A stretch of DNA of 5,183 nt, from positions 1-5,183 of the forward strand of contig JALRFN010000073.1 of assembly GCA_023268425.1 (NCBI GenBank), read 5' to 3'. The stretch's first letter is position 1. Each line of letters begins with the position of its first letter. Under the pieces are notes generated by a model. That model had not been told where the DNA came from. It ran no database searches and worked only from the letters and a program-made list of their open reading frames with translations. Both the position numbers and the translations under genes were made by a program. Source of the DNA: Burkholderiaceae bacterium (GTDB lineage Bacteria > Pseudomonadota > Gammaproteobacteria > Burkholderiales > Burkholderiaceae_C). Positions 4,981 through 5,183 of this stretch are shown here, in pieces.

Positions 4981-5183
4981 ATGTCTTGGTCGGTGGGGTT
5001 GTGGGCGGCCTGCGTGGGCTTGGGTGCGGGCGTGGTGCGCGGCTTTGCGGGTTTTGGCTTTTCCGTCTTGTGCATGGCTGGGCTGACTTGGCTGATCAGC
5101 CCCAGCCTGTTGGTGCCGGTCATCGTGGTCTTGGAAATGACCGCCAGCTTGTTGATGTGGCAGGGCTCGGCCGCTGACGCCGA
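4981..5183 (+). CDS. TauE/SafE-family (TSUP) anion exporter, N-terminal part (cut by right edge)
   Basis: Sixty-seven codons are present before the window ends. The peptide contains GLGAGVVRGFAGFGFS (13-28), the hallmark GxGxxxGxxGxGG/S-type loop at the start of TauE/SafE (DUF81/TSUP) proteins, followed by a second hydrophobic segment with SPSLLVPVIVVLE (40-52). Full-length members are about 250-270 residues with 7-9 membrane segments and export small anions such as sulfite, sulfoacetate or other organic acids. The start at 4981 is fixed by an in-frame stop at 4966-4968 and a GAAGGGG ribosome-binding site at 4967-4973, 7 bases upstream. It follows dctM by 58 bases on the same strand, so it is likely a member of the TRAP operon. 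The substrate cannot be read from this fragment. Confidence 0.85.
   Translation, partial: MSWSVGLWAACVGLGAGVVRGFAGFGFSVLCMAGLTWLISPSLLVPVIVVLEMTASLLMWQGSAADA

Noticed and set aside
4947..5177. Plus-strand frame overlapping the start of the TauE/SafE gene
   Set aside because: It is in a different frame from the clear TauE/SafE coding sequence starting at 4981 and has no family features.
1..5183. CRISPR array or other undescribed defence or retron-like system
   Set aside because: No regularly spaced long repeats, reverse transcriptase or defence domains are visible. The only phased repeats are three 5-base motifs at 399-423.

Overview
The window looks like accessory DNA from a betaproteobacterium, most likely order Burkholderiales and possibly Comamonadaceae. 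This rests on high GC with leucine codons dominated by TTG and CTG, the TRAP-transporter and transposase families present, and the style of the intergenic palindromes. The taxon is inferred from composition and families only; no search was run.

The left third (1-566) is a mobile-element junction zone with no intact gene. Positions 1-106 are the 5' end of an IS256-family element running off the left edge, with only the first 13 transposase codons on the minus strand. Next come two C/G-rich palindromes, a 12-bp tandem duplication, a minus-strand rho-independent terminator (about 254-283) and a 14-bp sequence identical in form to the 3' end of a tRNA-Ser gene (297-310, minus strand). Together these look like the chromosome-side attachment site of an integrative element. 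Just inside it are three TCCAG repeats phased at 10 bp, then a plus-strand remnant of a tyrosine integrase (first ~41 codons, 442-566).

The integrase is cut by a complete, apparently functional IS1634-like element (567-2476, about 1.9 kb). It has 14-bp perfect terminal inverted repeats and a 563-residue DDE transposase. The element lacks a visible target duplication, and its other side is a different broken gene: the C-terminal half of a DctP-type TRAP solute-binding protein (2477-3000). The IS is therefore probably the scar of a deletion or recombination joining two loci.

The right half holds the rest of the TRAP operon on the plus strand: dctQ (3082-3618, small membrane subunit), dctM (3633-4922, large permease) and the start of a TauE/SafE-family (TSUP) anion exporter (4981 to the window edge). 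Similar G/C-rich hairpins sit in the dctP-dctQ and dctM-exporter gaps. The intact permease genes have lost their local binding protein, so the transporter is probably orphaned unless another DctP serves it. The exporter downstream suggests, as inference only, that the original substrate may have been an organosulfur or similar organic acid.
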